Origin: Acanthornis magna
Taxonomy: Eukaryota > Chordata > Aves > Passeriformes > Acanthizidae
DNA: 64,000 nucleotides
Assembly (NCBI GenBank): GCA_036785705.1
Contig: JAWUZG010000018.1
Location: 3,817,501-3,881,500, forward strand
Direction of reading: 5' to 3'
Within the stretch, counting starts at the first letter, position 1. Each line of letters begins with the position of its first letter. A model generated the notes under the pieces. It searched no databases, had not been told where the DNA came from, and worked only from the letters and a program-made list of their open reading frames with translations. Positions 38,701 through 48,565 of the stretch are shown in pieces. A program made the position numbers and the translations under genes.

Positions 38701-40076
38701 ACCACGTTGCAATGATAAATAGAATCCATCCTGAAAAACAGATAACAGGGAAATAGAAGCAGGAAGACAATCTCTGTTTTATTCTCAAAGACAGCATCGG
38801 AGCTTAGTGAACTAGAGACAATGTTAGGTGATTACTTCCCTCCTGCTCCCCACAAAGGAAAATCTCCTCACTGATCCTAGGCTAAAAATAACTTAAATTG
38901 TGAATGCTAACAGACAGCAGATAATTGGGTGTGCGTGCTTGGGTGGGGCAATGTCTGAATTTGAACTTTTTCAAACCATCGTGACTATTACTTGCAAAAT
39001 CCTGAATTAAACAGGCGTGCCCTGAATCTTTCAATTGAAAAGGCAACACGAGACGCACTCTGGCCTGCTGCACACAGGTTGTTTAGCCTGGGAGAACCAG
39101 GAGCGTGCAGATGCAGAAAGAAAAGGTGATGCAAAAAAAGAATGAGTCCCAAAAAGAGGAGGAGGACTTGAAAAGAAGGCAGTGTGGAAAAGAAAGTGAA
39201 GATCTTGGCTATTGGAAATACATTGGAAGTGGGGGAAGACCCTGGAGATCAGAGGCCATGGTTTAGGTTAGAGATGTGGTTGTAAGAAAAACAAAGGCTA
39301 CACCTGAAGTTAGAGTGGGGTTAGAAAGGGGCTGAGAGACAGGTGTGGGCTGCAAAAACAATTCTCCCAAGACAACATATTCATCTTGATCAGTAATGCC
39401 AGTGACACCTCAGAAGGGTAACGATGAGCATCTGCACAGCCAGGATCCAACAGGACCTTCTGCTCCGTGACCCTGGAGCAGCAGCCAGGTTCCTGCTAGG
39501 AATGAAAGTTGAGATGGAGGTGGGAGTAAGTGGCTTTGTGAAATACTCTGGTGGGGTAAAAGCTCTCATCTGTTTGGTTCTTAGATAAACCCCAGCACGC
39601 AGATCCATTATGAACTCCTCACCAGTGACATCAGTGTGAGACACAAAAGCATTGGTAACTTCAAGTACTATCCCTAAGAAATACCTGTATTTTCACCAGA
39701 AAAAAGCTCTCATTTTAATGAAAAAACAAGGGGGGAGAGTCTTATGCAGGCTCACAAATAAATTCAGTCCATGAACCATTTATATGTACAGGGTAATTAT
39801 TAATCTTCTTACTGCTGTTTGGTTTGCCCCAAGGCGAGTGATTTTTCTTCCATTCCTCCCTCAAGATCCTAACACTTCCTGTGGGCTGCTTTCTCTGTTC
39901 CTTACCTCAGTCTGGCTGTAATAATCAAGGATGGAAGGAAACAGCGGCAAGATGAGAGCGAATCCCAACAAGTCGATGAAGAGTGCCAGGAAGACAATTG
40001 TAATAACACGATTATAATTCTGTTCTTGCTTGTCATTGATGGAGCTGCTGCTGGTTCCTCTGTCTTGCAGGGCCAT
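20628..40076 (-). CDS. MFSD10: Major facilitator superfamily domain-containing 10, complete
   Basis: Twelve coding exons join in frame to 1386 bp, 461 residues plus stop (human about 455). MFSD10 (TETRAN) is a 12-segment major-facilitator transporter linked to organic anion efflux in mammals. The first membrane segment is at about residues 24-46. MFS motif A, G-x3-D-x2-GRR, is at 108-117, the SRIIGGISKGNVSLSTA segment starts at 146, and the GP motif (GFTLGPMMG) is at 187-195. The LYLFLFSGLEYTLSFLTHQR block is in coding exon 7, and the protein ends RSIKQQTKEE. The start ATG at 40076 follows a splice acceptor and has no better upstream choice; the N-terminus before VITIVFL differs from human. 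No frameshift or missing motif is seen. Substrate in birds cannot be told from sequence. Confidence 0.97.
21073..21162 (-). CDS. MFSD10: MFSD10 coding exon 11
   Basis: Acceptor TTGCACAG, donor GCAG|GTGAGT, 90 bp, phase 1 at both ends. Encodes residues 398-426, GTASQKGRVMGILRSLGAL to GPILAAA, matching the human GQKGTVMGTLRSLGALARA block. Confidence 0.96.
22115..22162 (-). CDS. MFSD10: MFSD10 coding exon 10 (48-bp small exon)
   Basis: Acceptor TTTTTCCAG, donor TATG|GTGAGT, only 48 bp, phase 1 at both ends. Encodes AAAIVIPCLSAVVSGYG with its split codons, matching human AAAVVVPCLSSVVAGYG. Confidence 0.95.
23672..23762 (-). CDS. MFSD10: MFSD10 coding exon 9
   Basis: Acceptor CTTCTGCAG, donor TTCG|GTGAGC, 91 bp, phase 0 to 1. 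Encodes residues 351-380, AIVLLIPAFLLIGWAANVTM to LLLYSF, a membrane segment and the start of the next. Confidence 0.96.
25717..25825 (-). CDS. MFSD10: MFSD10 coding exon 8
   Basis: Acceptor CTCCCTTCCAG, donor AAAAGG|GTAAAA, 109 bp, phase 2 to 0. Encodes residues 315-350, MQQGKMFFFIGITMAVIQGG then YARRIKPGNEIRAVKR, matching human QQGKMFFLIGLTMATIQG. Confidence 0.97.
27145..27256 (-). CDS. MFSD10: MFSD10 coding exon 7
   Basis: Acceptor TTTTGTTTGTTTAG, donor AGCAG|GTATTG, 112 bp, phase 1 to 2. Encodes residues 278-313, LQNLKILGLAYFLYLFLFSG then LEYTLSFLTHQRFHFS; the core is identical to human. Confidence 0.97.
28242..28350 (-). CDS. MFSD10: MFSD10 coding exon 6 (central loop)
   Basis: Acceptor CTTTGATCAG, donor GCAGA|GTAAGT, 109 bp, phase 0 to 1. 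Encodes residues 241-276, VSSVTSGFQAAADLLSPLAL to KESPSEQ, the cytosolic loop between the two transporter halves. The AADLLSPLAL and FSAV cores match human; the rest is loose. Confidence 0.94.
32490..32645 (+). mobile_element. CR1 LINE 3' tail
   Basis: Typical CR1 end on the + strand: GATGAGGTTTTGAGCAATCT, GATCTAGTGGAAAGTGTCCC, GGGAGGTTGGAAGTAGGTGA, then ATTCTATGGTTCTATGATCA, the terminal ATTCTATGATT-like repeat. Strongly 5'-truncated (about 155 bp). Confidence 0.9.
32813..33001 (-). CDS. MFSD10: MFSD10 coding exon 5
   Basis: Acceptor CCCTGCAG, donor CGG|GTAAAT, 189 bp, phase 0 at both ends. Encodes residues 178-240, AMIGVAFSLGFTLGPMMGAY to PETLPKEKR, including the GP motif and the end of the first six-helix half. 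Confidence 0.97.
34157..34315 (-). CDS. MFSD10: MFSD10 coding exon 4
   Basis: Acceptor CTTCTGCAG, donor ATG|GTGAGT, 159 bp, phase 0 at both ends. Encodes residues 125-177. The block SRIIGGISKGNVSLSTAIIA is nearly identical to human and is the most conserved stretch of the protein. Confidence 0.97.
35122..35225 (-). CDS. MFSD10: MFSD10 coding exon 3 (motif A)
   Basis: Acceptor with a long T tract then TTTAG, donor GTG|GTATGT, 104 bp, phase 1 to 0. Encodes residues 91-124, LIGSIFSILQFFSSPLTGAV then SDHWGRRPVILMTV, which contains MFS motif A (Gly108, Asp112, Gly115, Arg116, Arg117). Confidence 0.97.
37722..38440 (-). mobile_element. CR1 LINE 3' fragment, inverted
   Basis: On the - strand the end reads CTCCAGAGCTCCTTTTTAAC then CTATGATCTT, with the CR1 3' UTR and part of ORF2 upstream. 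About 0.7 kb, degenerate, inside an MFSD10 intron. The upstream edge is approximate. Confidence 0.8.
38634..38730 (-). CDS. MFSD10: MFSD10 coding exon 2
   Basis: Acceptor CTGTTTTTCAG, donor TTTGGAG|GTAGGG, 97 bp, phase 0 to 1. Encodes residues 58-89, DGFYLSLQRGVDWFAVMAGI then PPERKYNSVLFG; GVDWFA and KYNSVLFGG match human. Confidence 0.96.
39906..40076 (-). CDS. MFSD10: MFSD10 coding exon 1 (start codon)
   Basis: Acceptor TTTTTTCTGGAAGCAG just upstream, ATG at 40076-40074, donor GAG|GTAAGG, 171 bp ending in phase 0. Encodes MALQDRGTSSSSINDKQEQN, then the first membrane segment VITIVFLALFIDLLGFALIL. The Ser-rich cytosolic N-terminus is unlike the Gly/Pro-rich human one. About 12 to 15 bases of 5' UTR precede the ATG in this exon. 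Confidence 0.93.
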
Positions 40077-42496
40077 GTTCCCAGTGCTCTGCTTCCAGAA
40101 AAAATTACATTTATATCCAGTCAACAGGAATTTGCAAGCCTTTCAAAGGAATATCTTGCTGATTCGTTCTTATTTTCTACAGACTTCACAAAGTAAGTTC
40201 TGGCTATATTAAGCTACCTGGGAACAAGAGAACAAGAGCCTCAACTCTCTAGTCTTGGTTATTAGCTCAGCACCAAGTTTGCTCCCACCAAGAACAGGCT
40301 ACAAAGGCAATGAAACAACAAACTCTATTATAGGAGCACCTCAAATAGAACAGAACTAAGGAGCATTTGAAGTTTGTCAACATGTCAGCAACACTAATAC
40401 AACTTTTCTACATGTTTTCAACTCAGCATTACAGAAAAATAGGTATGGAAGGGCACTCTATTCCAAATGTTCACATTCAAGTAAGAGTTTATTTATGCCT
40501 TCAGTGTATACTAGAAATAACCAAAACAATAATAATTATAAAAAAGTAAAAGGCAGACTTCCTCACTATTGCAGGAATGCTGTCTTCAAGATAAACCCCA
40601 GAGAGCAACACAAGAAACAACACAAGAAAATTCTGAAACTTAATTTTTTATTTCTTTCTCCAGGTGATAGCCACAGAGCTGGGGCATCAAATGATTAAGG
40701 CAGAAGTTTTATTTTGTCAGAAATACCAGAACTATCAACTCTCTTTGATAATACTCCAAAACTATCTTAAAGCCCTAAACAAGGATGCAGACCACATACA
40801 GTTCAGTATTTAACAAACAAAGGAGTTGGTCTCGATCCTGAAAATAAACTAATTTTCAACATACATCAAAATCAAAGAGTAATACATAAACCATGGAACT
40901 GCAAACTTCAGACTTGTAAAACATACAGGATATCTCAGTCACAAAAGAATCAAATTTACAGTCACTTCTACTGCAAAAATCTCTGAACATTTGTTGCACT
41001 AAAAGAGTAAAAAGGGAGACAGAATTTAATCCAAAGCCAATTAATACAAAAACATTCACTGACTTTTATGAGTCAGGACTGAAAACAGTGAGCAATTCTT
41101 AATATGAATTTTATTCCAGACCAGACATACCATATTCCATATGCAAGGCACTTGTGCATAGAAAATTATATTACACTAATTGAAGTTCATAACACTTTGT
41201 CATGCTCAGCAATAAATATTATTGTGACATTTCTTCCCTTGTGAAGTCAGTTTATTAGCACTGAAGCATTATTAAAGCTCAAGTGCCATGAGGTAAATAA
41301 ACATGGAAAGGGGCCACCTGCAATCCATTTGCTAAACTCTTGGCATAATGCTCTTAACCAAACTGGTCTGATCACTAGCAGATTTATGCTCAAGATCCTT
41401 TTATTTAAAACGGCAAATTATCAGTGCTACAAATATTCAGCATTATTTGCTTACCCAAATGATACAAGAGCAACTGGAGCCAAAATAACCATTCCTGTAA
41501 ACAAATACTCGCTGGCCCTAGATCTAACCAGCCAAGAGCTGAGGAATGGGTTCATTGGGGAGGATTCTATCTTGTTTTTCCTCACAATTTGTTTATTCAT
41601 CCACTGAATTGTATGACCAAGCTGAACTTTATTCCAGGGTTATTTACAAAGGTAACATCCTTCACACCGTTCCCTCACGAAAAATTCTGCCAGCATGCAG
41701 CTCGAACCCATCGATGCCTGCACTGACCTTTCACTCTGCTCCAGTTTTGGCTGCGTGCTTACAATTTCCTTTACGCAACATCCCAAGGTACTACATGTTT
41801 CTGTCTTTGTGCTCCATCGCTTCTGTTGCTCAAACCTCTCCATAATTTTTTGCTAGGCAGGAAAACACCCAACATTTTACAGGCCCTTGGCATCCTGACA
41901 GCAAAAACAACACTTCACCTCCACCGCGACATCTGCCTTGCGTGAGGCGTGTGGGGAGAGGGACAGGGCTGTCATTTCGGGAAGTTGTTTCCCTGCACAC
42001 GGAGTCCCTGGCACTCGCTGGCTCTGCCCGGCTCTCCCCAGCCCTTCCCTCGCCATTCCCCGCCTGTGTCTCGTCGCTTCTGTCCCTGACCCCGTCCGCA
42101 GGGCCGGGGGCTGATGCCGTGGCTCCCGGCAAGGGATCAGCACCAAAGCTGGCCCTGCCCTAACGCACGAACTGAGATTTGTCATCTGCCAGCAGCCAGG
42201 ATTTCATCCTTCCGGGGTTTTCTTACCTCACCTTCTCCCCCTCTAAAATGTCCCGGGCCCGGCTTTAGCTCCTGCCCCGGGAGGGCTCCTCCGCCTGCCC
42301 CCCTCAGCCCTGGCTCCGGCCAAGGGCGGGCGCTCGGCCGGGCACAGAGACGAGCACAGCTCCCCGGGGCAGGGAAGGGGCGGCCCTGCAGAGATGCGCG
42401 GAGGACGCGGGGTCCGTCCCGCCAGGCACCGCGGAGCCGCGCCCGGCCCTGCCCCGCCGCTCCCGCCGCCCGTCCGCCCGCGCCCCGGGCACCTAC
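40077..42496 (-). other. MFSD10: MFSD10 first intron
   Basis: Lies between the non-coding first exon and the first coding exon. The right end passes into the CpG island; the left part is AT-rich with no recognised feature. Confidence 0.65.
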
Positions 42497-42780
42497 CGCT
42501 GCTCGGAGCTGTGCGGCGGCCCCCGCCTGCCAAGAGCCTCCCCGGGGATGCTACGGGCTGCGGCTCCTCCCCGGCCCTCCGCGGCGGCCCGGCCGCCTTC
42601 CTGTTCCGGCGGGGATGGAGCCGCTCCCGGCCCGCGCCCGGCGCCGCCGAGGCCGGAGCCGGCCCGGGGGGGCAGCTCCGCGGGGCTGAGCCCGCAGCCA
42701 GCGCAGCGCCGCGGCCTCCAGCGAAGCGGCCCGCGGGCTACCCGCGCCTCACCACTGCCCTGCCCTGCCCCTTAAACACA
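41930..42780. promoter_or_regulatory. CpG-island promoter of MFSD10
   Basis: A sharp change from AT-rich sequence to about 0.85 kb dense in GC and CpG, with many GGGCGG- and CCCGCC-like Sp1-type words and no clear TATA box. It sits at the 5' end of MFSD10, a usual arrangement for a housekeeping gene. The core is 42240-42740. Such islands often fire both ways, so an antisense + strand RNA toward NOP14 is possible, but I cannot see one. Confidence 0.88.
42497..42620 (-). other. MFSD10: MFSD10 non-coding first exon (5' UTR)
   Basis: Within the CpG island the - strand has the strong donor GAGCAGCG|GTAGGT at 42496. It is the best candidate to splice to the coding exon at 40076. No in-frame ATG extension is needed. 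The transcription start (right edge) is a guess. Confidence 0.55.
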
Positions 42781-44294
42781 GCTCTTGAAACACTCGCTCC
42801 CAGAGGAGAGCGATGTTGCATTTGTTGCTACAGCAGCAGTTGGCTGCGGCTTTGATAAGGGCTATCTGACAAACAGAAAAAGGTAGTTGCAAAAGATGTA
42901 ACTGCTCCCAAACCAAACTTCTCCCTCGAGACTAAGTTTTTAGCCCAGAGAACATGAATAGCTTTGGTGTTAAAAGCACTGTTCCCTTACCCAGGCGTGT
43001 CTGGTGTCCAACTGCCTAATTAAAATGGGAGGATGTGGTTACAAGCGGACGCAGGCACATGTATTAGCACAGTCTTAAAACGGTAAGAACCTGCCAGCAA
43101 AATGTATAAAGCAAATTAATACAAGTATTGAAAAGACTTCTGTTTCCCTCCAAGGCAATGCAGTCCTGCCTGTGGGGTGATGTAGTTATTAGCACTTGGA
43201 CACAGATCTTCCACTCAGTGACATCTCTCTCATGGATTCCCAGCTGATTAGACTTGGAGGAGTTTATGTAAACATAACATCAGGATTAACGTGCCAGTTA
43301 GATCAAATAGTTATCTAACTAGCTAACTCAAATAGTGAGCTGCTAATCTCATGTGTACCTGAGAATTTTATGTACTTGGCTCGATGTGAGAAACATGACA
43401 GATTCAGCACATAGTCTGAAACATGAATAATTACGACTGCAGCCCATTCGGAGATGAACTTCTGTTTTGAGGTGCTCTAAGTGCTTGGAAAAATATATAT
43501 ATAGATGTATTCTTCTGGCTGCTAATCACTGTATATAACTGATCAGGTACCATCTGAATTCAGATATGTTAAAAAAGAAACAACAAAACACCAAAAAAAC
43601 CAGCTCTTCCTGTTGTTAAACCTACTGGCCTGAAGTGTTTGCAGATCACTGAGCCCAGTTGTGCTACTGCAGTCAACCATGTCATACAATCCTGTATGTA
43701 AACACATTACACTGTTTCTAGAACTAGACAGGTCATTACCCACTCCTTTCCAGTTCAAAACCTTGCACATCTGACAGATAATAAATTTGGTTTCTAGACT
43801 ACATTTATTAACACTGGCCTTTTATTTACATCAGTCTTGTGTTTTTACTGAAACAACGACTCATTTACTCGGTCTTTTACTTCCCTGCTCTATCGCTAAA
43901 AAGCAATGTTAGTCCTAATATCAGTATTTTAAAGGATTTAATGCCATACAGTGTCTTCAGTTTTTTAGACTCAGCTAGTGTTCAGACTACATGAAAGACT
44001 TCAGTTTTCCACTCCAGACCCAATTTACTGAAGAAGTAAAAAAACCAACCCCAACTTCTCCCCTAACCAAATCCTTACGAATAATTAGTCTTTTTAACTA
44101 AGCAAGATGGCATAGCCAATACATTTCGGATTGAAAATGTACCTTGGCTTAGCAGACAAACCTGGAAGACCACGAGGAACACATTAGTAGAATGCTTTTG
44201 ACCCCCTAAATATATAACACCTCACAGTCTCAGAGTGATGATAAAGCTGCCAAATGTTCCCTGTCAGAGTTTCTGTTTGCCTTTTCCAGATGCC

Positions 44295-44477
44295 AGGGGG
44301 AAAGAGGGGGAAAGAGGGGGAAAGAGGGGGAAAGAGGGGGAAAGAGGGGGAAAGAGGGGGAAAGAGGGGGAAAGAGGGGGAAAGAGGGGGAAAGAGGGGG
44401 AAAGAGGGGGAAAGAGGGGGAAAGAGGGGGAAAGAGGGGGAAAGAGGGGGAAAGAGGGGGAAAGAGGGGGAAAGAGG
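44295..44477 (+). repeat. Perfect 10-bp minisatellite (GGGGGAAAGA)n
   Basis: About 18.3 exact copies of GGGGGAAAGA in 183 bp, with no mismatch. The + strand is pure purine. Because the unit is 10 bp, three units make 30 bp and all frames can stay open, so long KRGKEGERGG (+) and SFPLFPPLSP (-) frames appear; these are not genes. The G5 runs every 10 bp fit G-quadruplex formation and the pure purine tract fits triplex DNA. Confidence 0.98.
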
Positions 44478-46259
44478 TCCCACTAGTTCCTTTGGCTAAC
44501 ACCAGCCTCTGCCCAGCAGAGCAAACTGCCCCTGCTGAGCTTGGGAGCAGCCTCAGAGCCTCCACACAGCAGAAAGCTGATGGCCAGAGGGGAAGCCTTA
44601 CACAGAGAAGGGACACACCGCGGTAGGTGGTAACTCCTGCAAGGCACAACTGAGAGTATCAAACTGCTTACCACCTTCCAAATGACAACCAAAAGACCAA
44701 ACTACTGAGGAAGCTTTTCATGCTGTCATAGAAAAGGTAATTTATGCAGTTTCTAGCTGAACAGTTTTGTTCTCACCCTATTCTTTACAATATTCATATT
44801 CGGGGTAGCTATTCTCTGGGACAGCTGATGTTGACAGATAAGCTACCTGAAACTAAAGGCAAAATGGTAATTTTCCTTTTTTGTGTCTGACGACTTGATT
44901 CTAGTTACAGAATAATTTCCCTTTTTAGCTAATTTAATACAGATTTATAATGGATAATTGATGCGTCAGAAGGCTGGGTTAAATTCCTGGGTTAAAAGAA
45001 ACAGAGAGAAAGGATAGTAACTGGTAAATGTGATGGTGTTCAAGACACTCTGTGAGAAAAGGCCTGCCAATACTCAAGCACATTCAAGCCCTTTGTAGTC
45101 CAAATGACCAGCAACACTGCCCAGCTACCGCACTACTGAGCAATGGCAAAAATGTCAGACCAGATCATTCAGATGAGGCAGGACCAGGTAGTCCTGCTCT
45201 CCTACTCATGTGAAGTATTATGTGTTAAGCATCACAGTCAGTCCCAGGTTTGCAATATTAAATCTGATTTTAACCACTGACAATACAATTTGTAAAAGTG
45301 CACACAGTGATTTTCATTCAATAGGATTTCAAACACAACGACTTTGGCATTCCAAAACAGCTGTGTTAAGTTTAGCAGCTGAAGTTTCCTCATCCTTCAT
45401 CTTTGTTCATCAGCATCACAAGATAGTCCTTTTCATTCTGTTGTCCCAGAAAATGTCCTGTCCCAGAAACACTATCACTGTGTCTCTGCCCTCTTTCTTT
45501 CTTACCTCCCTTACTGAGGAATAAAAAGCAGTTGCAAGTGGTATCAAAAATCATTGTCCCAGGATCAAAGTGCCTCTGTCAGCCTCTCTGTGATTCTAAC
45601 ACCCTGCTGGATAAAACTCCTGAAACTACTGCTAAAGTCAGATAAATAAATAATAATAATTTTTAACAGTTTATTTGTGCTATATAGACTGTGACTAAAA
45701 CTCCAAACTGAAAGTACTGACTTATGGCATGAAGTAGGAAGCTAGCTCCTTCCTCATTACTCCACTCTCAAGTTCCTGACTTAAAAGGTTTTTGTTTTAA
45801 AGAAAAAAAATCATACTGTGCCAAATGGAAATAAAACAGGAGGTATACCAATCTTCTGAGATTCCTTTGAGGTTTCAGAAGATAACCTTTCCAAAGTCAG
45901 CAAAGCTAACTGAAAATGAATTTGTTTTTTAGAAGTGTGAATGGATTTCAAACATAGGAGTATTACTAATTTTTGCATGACACAAGTATCTTCCCCACAT
46001 ATACTTAGCATCCAGCCTATTTTAACACTTAATTACAAGTGCTTTTGCAAATCAAAAAAGCTGATGATAATCACCCATTACTTGCATTACTAGACACACT
46101 GACAGCTAATAAAAGCCTTTTTCTTCAATAAAGTGCTTTTCTCTTTTAAGAAACAAGACTTACCTAACAAAGATAGTTTTGTTATTCGAGGCTAAACCTA
46201 AAGGCTCTGTTCCAACTCATCCGCTCCTAGTTTTAGTCCTGCTTCCATTACAAGTTTAA

Positions 46260-46420
46260 TTTAAAAAAAACCTCAAACTAACCACCACCACCAACAAAAA
46301 AGAAAACAAACCTTCCCCAAAACCAAAACCACCCCCCAAAAACAAAAAAACCCATACTAAAAAAAAAAAAACAGAACCAAAAAGCTAACACCAAACCAAA
46401 AACCCCAGAAAACAGAACAA
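46260..46420. repeat. A/C-rich low-complexity tract
   Basis: About 160 bp of CCAAAACC-, ACCACC- and AAAAAA-type words, with almost no G or T on the + strand, including a run of 13 A near 46360. Confidence 0.85.
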
Positions 46421-47269
46421 AGAAAACATTCTAAGCCAGTCCAAAACCACCAAGCCTAACTGTTTAATCAGATTTACTGACAGCATGTTTCTCATCATGA
46501 ACACTAGGTAGAGCATTTTGATGTCTCACTTATTGGCCAAAACACAGATCAGATGTAGGAACAGTTCTTCAAAATGGAAGGAACTTCAGGGGTTTGTTTT
46601 TGTAAAGAACCATGGCCATTAGTTCATTCTTAATACAGGTCTTATTTTATAGTTTGTCTCTCAGATTGAAATCAAAATGTTATTGTAAAAGTGAATTCTA
46701 TTTTCCTAACAGTTTTCCATGGAAACATCACAATTTGACTCAATGCCTAACAACTATCACTGAATTTACCAAACAGGTAGTGAATACCTGAACAGTGAAC
46801 CTAGTTCAGAGTAGTATCCATCAGTAACTGTGATGCTCTTTGTCTCATTGCAATGTTTCTTCACAAATACAGTATAAAAAGAAAGCATTACAAGTATTTA
46901 TTGGCCTTATTTGAAGAGCAGATGTTTCTCAAAATCATGTTGGGCAGTTATCAGTGATTAGACATACAAGATAAATAAAGTAGAAGAAAGTTAAGGATAT
47001 CACTGTTCCCTTAAGTCAGTTTTGAACACACTGAAAAATTCTAATTAACCACTCTAGATTATTAAGAACTTCAGAGCCTTGCTCAATTCAAAACTTACTG
47101 AAAAGATGAATGGTTATACAGCTTTAACACAGGACTTCTACTTAATAGTTGAATTCCATTACTCAATATGCAATTTAAAATGTCCTGATGCTAGACTAAT
47201 TAAAATGTTACTATTTAAATTATATTACCATTATGAGAGCTGCCTGCAACTATTCAAGGTTAAAAAAAG

Positions 47270-48115
47270 ATCACAGAATGTCCTACCAGGACCATCCCCA
47301 AGAGTTACACCATGTGCCTGACATTTTATTGAATTCTGTCAGGCTTGGTGCTGTGACCACTTCCGTGAGATGTTTCAGACGAACGTTTTCCTAACATCCA
47401 ACCTAAACTTCCCCTGACACAACTTCAGGCCATTCCCCCAGGTCCTGTCACTGTCACCGCAGAGCAAAGATCAGCGTCTGCCCCTCCTCTTCCCCTCACC
47501 ATGAAGCTGTAACTGCACTGAGGTCTCCCCTCAGGCTCCTCCTCTCCAGGCTGAACACATCAAGTGCCCTAAGCTGCTCCTCACACAGCTTCCCCTCAAG
47601 GCCCTTCACCACCTTTGTTGCCTTCCTTTGGACTCTCTCTTGTAGCTTTATACCCAGCACGATGGGAGAGGTGAGGCCGCCCCAGAGCAGAGCAGAGCAG
47701 GACAATCCCTCTCTTGCCCGGCTGTTGATGCTGTGCCTGATGCCCCCAGGACAGGGCTGTCCCTCCTGGCTCCAGGGCTCTGTTGAGTCATATCCAACTT
47801 TCCATCAAGCAGGACCCCCAGGTCCCATTGCCCAGCGCCGCTCTCCAGCTTCTCATTCCCCAGTCTGTCTGTACATCCAGGTCTGCCCCATCCAAGGTGC
47901 AGAATCCAGCACTTTCCCTTGCTGAACTTCACACAGTTGGTGAATTTGTCAAGATCTCTCTGCAGGGCCTCTGCCTCAGAGGGAATCAGCAGCTCCTGCC
48001 AATTTAGTGCCTTCAGCGAACCTACTTAGTGTAGCTTCAAGTCCCATGTTGTCCAAGTCATCAATGAAGGCATTGAAGAGAAGTGGCCCTAAAATGGAAC
48101 CCTGCTAGTCACCTG
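47270..48115 (-). mobile_element. CR1 LINE fragment, inverted, about 0.85 kb
   Basis: On the - strand it gives CR1 ORF2 C-terminal sequence: FSKGKCWILHLGWGRPG, then KLDMTQQSPGA, and RVQRKATKVVKGLEGKLCEE followed by LRALDVFSLERRSLRGDL. The typical 3' UTR follows. Frame is broken by substitutions and indels. It lies just downstream of the NOP14 poly(A) site. Confidence 0.93.
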
Positions 48116-48286
48116 CCACCACCCTGAATTAACAAAAAGCTTCTGCCGTAGAACTTCTTGTGTGTGTATGTGTGTGTGGTTCAAGTCAGGTGTGGGTGAT
48201 CAGGTTTTAGACTTAGAATTCTGATTATTCATCCAAATGTTCTCATTAAAATAAAACAGGAGAATGCCACATACAAAAGTGTTATT

Positions 48287-48292
48287 TTTATT
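48287..48292 (-). terminator. NOP14: Poly(A) signal of NOP14
   Basis: AATAAA on the - strand about 175 bp after the NOP14 stop codon; cleavage would fall near 48270. The 3' UTR is therefore short (about 195 bp). Confidence 0.65.
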
Positions 48293-48465
48293 TTCCTTAT
48301 GAAAAGTTGCAGATTTTCCTAGTAAGTAGGTTCATTTTTTCAAATAGATCTGATGATGTTTCTTCAAAAGGAATGCATCCAAAAAATGCAATTAAAATAT
48401 GTTCAAAAGCCATAAGGTTGTGGTATTTTATATGGCAGCAAGTTTCCTGCTGTAGATAGTCCCAA

Positions 48466-48565
48466 TTAACTCTGCCATTTTTTCCTTTTCATTGCTTTCC
48501 ATTCACCTTCCTGTGTAGCAAGACTACCAAGAAGCTCTTTCACTTTTCTTTTTCTGGCTGAATCT
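48466..48565 (-). CDS. NOP14: NOP14 last coding exon
   Basis: Acceptor TTTCTTTTACAG, 100 bp, entered in phase 2, stop TAA at 48468-48466. Encodes [20 protein letters not shown] then [12 protein letters not shown]. Human ends EGEWKALKRKKFKK. Confidence 0.96.

Larger units (their letters stand above)
28351..39905 (-). other. MFSD10: MFSD10 5' introns
   Basis: Introns of 4.5, 1.2, 0.8, 3.4 and 1.2 kb between coding exons 1 and 6. They hold a + strand CR1 tail at about 32490-32645 and an inverted CR1 fragment at about 37722-38440. The rest shows nothing I can identify. Confidence 0.7.
42781..48265. other. Intergenic region MFSD10 to NOP14
   Basis: AT-rich intergenic DNA between the MFSD10 promoter and the NOP14 3' end. 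It contains a 10-bp minisatellite (44295-44477), an A/C-rich tract (about 46260-46420) and an inverted CR1 copy (about 47270-48115). I see no gene here. Confidence 0.75.

Noticed and set aside
42114..42855. 191- and 153-codon + strand open frames rich in Arg, Pro, Ala and Gly
   Set aside because: They lie in the CpG island, where stop codons are rare by composition. Several frames on both strands are open together, which points to base composition, not coding.
44184..44649. Long open frames on both strands with SFPLFPPLSP and KRGKEGERGG repeats
   Set aside because: They are produced by the 10-bp tandem repeat, which keeps frames open; there is no start context, splice structure or homologue.
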